From: CAG-390 sp045541375
GTDB taxonomy: Bacteria; Bacillota; Clostridia; Oscillospirales; CAG-272
Length of the DNA stretch: 64,000 nt
Reading direction: 5' to 3'
NCBI GenBank assembly: GCA_045541375.1
Contig: JAZQJB010000042.1
Location: 1-64,000, forward strand
In this document: positions 59,609-64,000 of the stretch, in pieces
Position numbering within the stretch: position 1 is the stretch's first letter
Layout: each line of letters opens with the position of its first letter
Program-made: the position numbers and the translations under genes
The notes under the pieces: generated by a model
Databases searched by the model: none
What the model was told of the DNA's origin: nothing
The model's input: the letters and a program-made list of their open reading frames with translations, nothing else

Positions 59609-60406
59609 TTATGATATTAGATCGTGCTTGATCCCCGAATTGATGAATCCCACTTGCTTGAAGTCACGCGGATTATGGCGGACTATGTAGTCGATGTAGG
59701 AATCTATCAGTTCGGCGGTGAGGATGTAGCCTTCGGGGGTGAGGTGGCCGTGGAGGTAGAAGCGCTCGCGGAATTCGGCGCCGTAGTAGGGACCGTATTT
59801 GTAAAGGTCGATGACGTAGGAATTGTCGAAGACTTCGGTCAGCTTATAAAGCAGATCGATCATCTGCGCGGTGACTTCCTCGCGTTCGGGTTTGTTGGAG
59901 CGCGGGAAGGTGACGAAGAAGAATTTCGCCTCGGGGCTGATCTCCTTGTAACGGCTGATGATAGCGCCGTAGTAGCCCGCGAAGGTTTCGGTGTTGTTGT
60001 TATGCCAATCCGAAACGTCGATATCCTCGATCGTGCCGACGGGCATATGCTTGTTGTAGATGTCGTTGACACCGAGGGCAATTACATACGCCTGAGCTGC
60101 CAGCTCGGGGTTCCAGAAGCCGCGGGACTCGGCAAAGGACTCGATATACTGCTTGCCCGTCATGCCGCCCTTGGAGAAATTATAAGCCTTGAGGCCATTC
60201 TTGCGCGCGATATACTGACCCCACGAGTATTCGTAGAGGTCGTGGTAATGTGCCTTGCCCGCCTCGTCGCGGGTCTCGAACTCGCCCGAGGAAAGGCTGT
60301 CGCCGATGAAGGCGATCGTTCTGAAAACGCTTGTGCGGCTGTAGCCGCAGACGAGTCTGTCAAGCGGCTGTTCGTTTTCGGGGTAGAGGTATTTGTTCCA
60401 ATCCAT
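59609..60406 (-). CDS. SGNH/GDSL-family hydrolase
   Basis: The 265-residue protein has block I IGDSLSS (34-40), block III GVNDIY near 125 and a DxxH-like end in HLTPEGY near 230, as in sugar or lipid esterases. No signal peptide is present. The start at 60406 follows AAGGAGAAAT. It is the last gene of a four-gene operon, 11 nt after the phosphatase. Confidence 0.85.
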   Translation of the reverse strand: MDWNKYLYPENEQPLDRLVCGYSRTSVFRTIAFIGDSLSSGEFETRDEAGKAHYHDLYEYSWGQYIARKNGLKAYNFSKGGMTGKQYIESFAESRGFWNPELAAQAYVIALGVNDIYNKHMPVGTIEDIDVSDWHNNNTETFAGYYGAIISRYKEISPEAKFFFVTFPRSNKPEREEVTAQMIDLLYKLTEVFDNSYVIDLYKYGPYYGAEFRERFYLHGHLTPEGYILTAELIDSYIDYIVRHNPRDFKQVGFINSGIKHDLIS

Positions 60407-60417
60407 TTTATTTCTCC

Positions 60418-60981
60418 TTACTGCGGATTGATCAGACCGCTCAGCATCCATTTTTCGTTTTTGAGTTCAAGGATGACGATACAGCAGTTTGAGCATACGA
60501 AATTGGTTGTATTAATATTTGTGGAAAAAACTATCGAGAGCGCCATACGAAGCAATCCCGCGTGAGTGAATGCGGCAACGGTGTCGCAGTCGAGTGTTTT
60601 GACTTTCTCGAGAAATTCTGCGGCGCGGGCTCGGAATTCATCGTTGCTCTCGCCGCCGAATGCGGTGTAGCCGTTGACGATCAGCTTTCTTTCCTCGGAA
60701 TCGGCGGGCAGAAAAGGCTTGTGAGCGAGAGATCCGAGGTGTATCTCGCGCAAGAGCGGCGTGGTTTCGTAAACGCAACCCGGGATGGCAGTTTCTGCGG
60801 TCTTCATCGCACGGATGAGGTCACTTGAATAGATCTTGTCGAATTTGATCCCTTCAAGTGTCGGGCGGATGCCTTCGGCATCTTCAATGCCCTTCGGAGT
60901 GAGATCAACCTGCGCCCAGCCGGTGTAATGACCCGAAAGGTTGGTCTCGCTTTGACCGTGTCTTATGAGATAAAGCTTCAT
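60418..60981 (-). CDS. histidine phosphatase-family protein
   Basis: The 187-residue protein has LIRHGQSETN (RHG motif), GIEDAEGIRP, SSDLIRAMKTAE and THAGLLRMAL, with both catalytic histidines and the family order of phosphoglycerate mutase-like phosphatases. Substrates of this group range from sugar phosphates to alpha-ribazole phosphate; none is clear here. It overlaps the preceding gene by ATGA. Confidence 0.88.
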   Translation of the reverse strand: MKLYLIRHGQSETNLSGHYTGWAQVDLTPKGIEDAEGIRPTLEGIKFDKIYSSDLIRAMKTAETAIPGCVYETTPLLREIHLGSLAHKPFLPADSEERKLIVNGYTAFGGESNDEFRARAAEFLEKVKTLDCDTVAAFTHAGLLRMALSIVFSTNINTTNFVCSNCCIVILELKNEKWMLSGLINPQ

Positions 60982-61784
60982 TTTTTCTTGTATCCTTTGT
61001 AAAGATGAACGATGTTGAGGTCCTCTTCCATATCAAGACCGTGCGAGCCGTTGTCGCCGTCGATCTCGTGGCAGCCGTGGTCCATAGCAAAGCCGACAAG
61101 GACGTTGCGGTGGCTCAGGTGACGCTCGACAAGCTCGCAGAATTCGCCGAAAGCGTGGTCATTGGAGCGAAGCTCACAAAGCGCCTCGAGTCCCTCGGGA
61201 CCCTTTTTGTGCATCACGGAGTCGTAATTGCCGTTGTAGATGACGATAAGATCGTATTCATCCTTCATGATCAGCTCGGCAGCCTTCGCGTTGACGGCGT
61301 CAACACCGCCCTGCGGGAAGAGGTAGTAATCCATCTCGCGCTCAAGGAAAATGTTGCTCAGGCTCGCCTTGCCGTAAGAAACTATCGCGCATTTCTTGCC
61401 CGCGCGAATGGCGGCGTCGAAGATTGAATCGATCTTGATGACGGGCTTTTCGTATTTGCGAATACCGTGAACGGCGGGCTGTGCGCCGGTATACATCGTG
61501 CCGAAGCAAACGGGAGTGACCGAGGGCATAACAGAGCAGAGCGGGATCTCGATCTCCGCGCGAGCCTGCGCGCCCTTGGTGAGCTGCGGATACTTGCGAT
61601 AGATCCATTCCGCGATCGCATCGGGGTTATACATTATGACGCGGTCGGCTTTCTCGCCGCCGAAAACTGTGTCTATGTAAGCTGTAAGGTCAGCATTGGC
61701 GGGAGCCGCTTCGCTCGGAGCCTCGATGCCAAGCGCATAAGCAAGCGCACCGCAGATTGTGTCAAGAGAGTTGGGATTATACAT
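60978..61784 (-). CDS. alkaline phosphatase-fold protein (AP/NPP-like)
   Basis: The 268-residue protein has the SVTPVCFGTMYTGAQPAVHG block with the nucleophile Thr and MDHGCHEIDGDNGSHG with Asp and His metal ligands, in the plan of the nucleotide pyrophosphatase/phosphodiesterase group. It lacks a signal peptide and is shorter than the usual 380-450 residues. It starts 2 nt after the EEP gene. Confidence 0.7.
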   Translation of the reverse strand: MYNPNSLDTICGALAYALGIEAPSEAAPANADLTAYIDTVFGGEKADRVIMYNPDAIAEWIYRKYPQLTKGAQARAEIEIPLCSVMPSVTPVCFGTMYTGAQPAVHGIRKYEKPVIKIDSIFDAAIRAGKKCAIVSYGKASLSNIFLEREMDYYLFPQGGVDAVNAKAAELIMKDEYDLIVIYNGNYDSVMHKKGPEGLEALCELRSNDHAFGEFCELVERHLSHRNVLVGFAMDHGCHEIDGDNGSHGLDMEEDLNIVHLYKGYKKK

Positions 61785-61786
61785 AA

Positions 61787-62656
61787 TTAAACCTCCACGT
61801 CAATATATGCAGGCGAATGATCGGAAATCGGATAGTAATAGTCGGGTGAATAACGCTCGAAGCGCTTGACGGCGCCTTCTTTCTCGCCAATGACGAGGAT
61901 GTGGTCGATGGCGGTCTTGAAGGGACGGTCGGAGTAGACGGTCCTGAATCCGTCGGGGAAGCAGTAGTGATATCCGACAGCTTCCTCGGCAAAGTCGGTG
62001 GCTATGTCGTGCGCGTGGCGGAAGCCCTTGGCAAACGCCGACTGCACCGCCTTCGATTCATAGCCCGTGTTGAGGTCGCCGACGAGGAATGCGGGGCAGT
62101 CATATTTCTCACGGAAACGCTCGAGAGCGCGGGTCAGAAGATCGATCTGATACTCGCGAGCCTCGTCCGAGTGGGGCAGACAGTTGGAAGGATAGGGCTC
62201 TGCCATTCCTTCGCTCGGAGAACGCTTCCACCAAAGGTGAGTGGTGGCAAAAATGAAGAGCTTACCGCTCTCCTTGACGCGGAAAACACCGATATTGTAA
62301 GCCTTCGAGCGCGCGTCGTTGAACTTGCCTTCGAAGCCTTCTATGTAGTCGGGATATGTGAAAAATTCCGAATCGACGAGCTCAAGCTTGTCGGCGCGGT
62401 AGAGAATGGGCGTGAAACGACCCCAGATGAGGGTGTAATCAACGGGTTCTTCTGCCATTCCTTCCTTGAGAAGATCAGCCATAAGCGCGCTTGATTCCTG
62501 ACAGCCGATGACGTCGGGCTGGGTCTCGCGCCAGACGCGAAGAAGCGAGGGCGCACGCACCGCCGCAGAGCAGTCGAATCCCTTTTCCTCCCAAGCGGGA
62601 GAGTTTTTATCTCGGTTCCAGATGTTGTGTGTCATAAGTCGGATAGTAGAAGACAT
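61787..62656 (-). CDS. endonuclease/exonuclease/phosphatase-family protein
   Basis: The 289-residue cytoplasmic protein has THNIWN, GCQES, ATTHLWW, GDLNTG, AIDHILV and SDHSPAY, the full DNase I-like catalytic set. It is the first gene of the four-hydrolase operon, and the start at 62656 follows GGGGAGGTACTC. A phosphodiester substrate is expected; which one is unknown. Confidence 0.83.
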   Translation of the reverse strand: MSSTIRLMTHNIWNRDKNSPAWEEKGFDCSAAVRAPSLLRVWRETQPDVIGCQESSALMADLLKEGMAEEPVDYTLIWGRFTPILYRADKLELVDSEFFTYPDYIEGFEGKFNDARSKAYNIGVFRVKESGKLFIFATTHLWWKRSPSEGMAEPYPSNCLPHSDEAREYQIDLLTRALERFREKYDCPAFLVGDLNTGYESKAVQSAFAKGFRHAHDIATDFAEEAVGYHYCFPDGFRTVYSDRPFKTAIDHILVIGEKEGAVKRFERYSPDYYYPISDHSPAYIDVEV

Positions 62657-62686
62657 AAGAGTACCTCCCCTGATGTTGTTGAGATA

Positions 62687-62715
62687 ATTATAGCACAAAA
62701 TGGCATAGATTGCAA
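62687..62715 (-). promoter_or_regulatory. promoter of the four-hydrolase operon
   Basis: Minus-strand TTGCAA (62715-62710), 17 nt, TATAAT (62692-62687). Confidence 0.65.
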
Positions 62716-62757
62716 GGAAATATAAAAATAAAGACCGCCTTGCGACAGTCTTTGTTT

Positions 62758-63783
62758 TTATAAAACGGTATTCCCCTCCGACCCCTCTTCAATGATAAGC
62801 CTCGCATTCGGATTTGTAAAGACGTTGCCCGAGATGATATTGTTATTGCCTTTAATTACGATATCGCCGTCGGTGATGTTGTTCATTATTACGTTGCCGT
62901 CGCCGATGACGGTGATCGCGGAGGCGGTGCAATGCGTGAAGGTGTTGCCTGTTATGCGATTCTTGTCGCCCTCGACCCAAAGCGCGGGTGTTTTTTGCTT
63001 GAATACCTCTTTTTGTCTGTTATTAGCGGCATCGGGCTCGTAATACCAGAAAACGCCGGGGAGGTCGAAGATGTTGTTCTCGACTGCCGCGCGTGAGACT
63101 TGGAAGAGTGTGACCGCCGCGCGGGGGAATCGGTCCGCTTCCGTAAATGCGCCGCCGTTGCGGACGAAATAACACTCGCTGATGCGGAGATTGTGCATCA
63201 AGGCGTTCTCACCATTTGCAAAAAAGCCGTAGCGCGGATTGTCTGCGCATATACATGACTTGAAAAGTGCGTAATAGGATGCTCTCGGGGCAAAATATAT
63301 GCCGATGCAACAGCCGTCGGTGTTGAGCTTTTCAAACCTAACGGCGTCGATCTCGGAGTCTCCCGTGACGCACACAGCGGAGCCGAGCCCGCAGAAGGAG
63401 ACCTTTGATACCTCGCCCTGATCGACTCGCACCGCATCGAAGCAGATGCCGGATGATGCGGAAGGATTTTGATAATCAAAGCTTTCGCGCGTGTCCATAC
63501 CGACAAAGTCGCCCGCGATGCCGATATCCTTGATGATATTTCCGCCGAGGGTGCGGCTCTCACCCACGCGGATGGCGGGGAAGCCGCCGCCCGTAAGCTT
63601 CAGCTTTGTGCCGAAGTCGGATTCAAAAACGCCGTTCGGATCGGAGCTGTAATTCCAGACTTCGCCCTCAAGCTTTATGCAAGGCGTGTCGATGCCGATA
63701 GGCTCCGAAATGTCGTAGCGTCCGACGGGAAGATATATTTTTCCGCCCGATCTGAGTTTGGATATTTCTTTTTGAATGTTCAT
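62758..63783 (-). CDS. right-handed beta-helix protein
   Basis: The 341-residue protein has many short parallel-strand turns with Asn ladders in its C-terminal half (NRITGNTF, NVIMNNIT, NNIISGNVF), the mark of a pectate-lyase-like beta-helix. The N-terminus (IYLPVGRYDIS) resembles the cap of polysaccharide-degrading helices. No signal peptide is seen. The start follows AAGCAGGT, 2 nt after the upstream gene. The enzymatic role is not established. Confidence 0.75.
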   Translation of the reverse strand: MNIQKEISKLRSGGKIYLPVGRYDISEPIGIDTPCIKLEGEVWNYSSDPNGVFESDFGTKLKLTGGGFPAIRVGESRTLGGNIIKDIGIAGDFVGMDTRESFDYQNPSASSGICFDAVRVDQGEVSKVSFCGLGSAVCVTGDSEIDAVRFEKLNTDGCCIGIYFAPRASYYALFKSCICADNPRYGFFANGENALMHNLRISECYFVRNGGAFTEADRFPRAAVTLFQVSRAAVENNIFDLPGVFWYYEPDAANNRQKEVFKQKTPALWVEGDKNRITGNTFTHCTASAITVIGDGNVIMNNITDGDIVIKGNNNIISGNVFTNPNARLIIEEGSEGNTVL

Positions 63784-63785
63784 TT

Positions 63786-64000
63786 TTACCTGCTTTTTAT
63801 GATCGCGTAGCCGTATCCCGCGAGGGATACCGCGTTTTCGTTGATAACACAATTATTAGAAAGCAAAATCACTTTTGATTCAAGATCAAGCTTCAAATCT
63901 TCAGCCTTACTCGAAAAATTGCCGATGAAGAGGATCTCGCCATTCTCGGAAACACGTTTGAATGCGAGGACTCTTTCGCTTTCGGTAATAAGCCATTCGG
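63786..64000 (-). CDS. 3' end of a glycoside hydrolase, GH13-like (partial)
   Basis: The minus-strand frame enters from the right edge and ends at TAA (63788-63786). The visible 70 residues read EWLITESERVLAFKRVSENG, then ILFIGNFSSK, VILLSNN and a final GYGYAIIKSR. This looks like the C-terminal beta domain of a family 13 alpha-glucosidase or amylase. The catalytic part lies outside the window. Confidence 0.55.
   Translation of the reverse strand, partial: EWLITESERVLAFKRVSENGEILFIGNFSSKAEDLKLDLESKVILLSNNCVINENAVSLAGYGYAIIKSR

Overview
The window looks like chromosomal DNA of a spore-forming member of the class Clostridia (Bacillota), probably an uncultured gut lineage. The evidence is spoIIR, a SpoIIQ-like M23 protein, an AbrB/SpoVT regulator, RNase J, a PrsA-type foldase and many sigma-A promoters of the TTGACA-N17-TATAAT type. 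Lipoproteins and secreted proteins carry Thr/Glu/Pro-rich linkers typical of these bacteria. Taxonomy below class is inference. No rRNA operon, phage, CRISPR array or classical IS transposase is visible.

Layout. 1-850: palindromic repeats, then an SPFH protein and a lipoprotein. 3.6-6 kb: an orphan promoter/small-ORF/terminator unit, then coaX with an ECF transporter S subunit that probably carries pantothenate. 6.8-10 kb: acyltransferase, gltS and HAD phosphatase operon. 10.5-14 kb: spoIIR, rpe, and a GntR-ABC efflux cassette. 14.3-20 kb: a papain-like protein, then a sigma/anti-sigma operon that runs into DUF4358, MBOAT and AlgX-like surface O-acylation genes. 20.7-24.6 kb: SpoIIQ-like peptidase, dgoK and a heparinase-like lyase. 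24.7-26.6 kb: tRNA-Arg, then an XRE-MNT/HEPN toxin-antitoxin operon with a P-loop kinase. 27-39 kb: PrsA, RNase J, AbrB, a large secreted phosphoesterase, an alpha/beta hydrolase and a U32 peptidase. 39-46.5 kb: RNHCP and MBL proteins, a second sigma/anti-sigma pair, and a heterodimeric ABC exporter behind a leader peptide and attenuator. 46.5-53.5 kb: a sugar isomerase-like TIM barrel, a GH39-like enzyme, a fused dehydrogenase and two related lipoproteins. 53.6-64 kb: secG, tRNA-Ser, rnpB, a secreted EEP-family lipoprotein, a Na/Ca antiporter, GH16, GDPD, a four-gene hydrolase operon, a beta-helix protein and the 3' end of a GH13-like gene.

The most unusual content lies between the genes. 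First, four sites share an ECF-sigma-like promoter (AAC-N19-CTATATAAG or near variants). They lie upstream of both sigma genes, the ABC exporter unit and an orphan 38-codon ORF. Second, several families of fold-back repeats occur. One has three copies with a conserved core of about 70 bp but different, internally symmetrical terminal arms; one copy has perfect 69-bp arms. Third, a tandem row of mini-hairpins has stems that covary while the spacer stays constant.

Functionally the genes fit a saccharolytic anaerobe that degrades and modifies polysaccharides (GH39-like, GH16, GH13-like, heparinase-like, DgoK, O-acyltransferases), senses its envelope through two sigma/anti-sigma modules, and sporulates.
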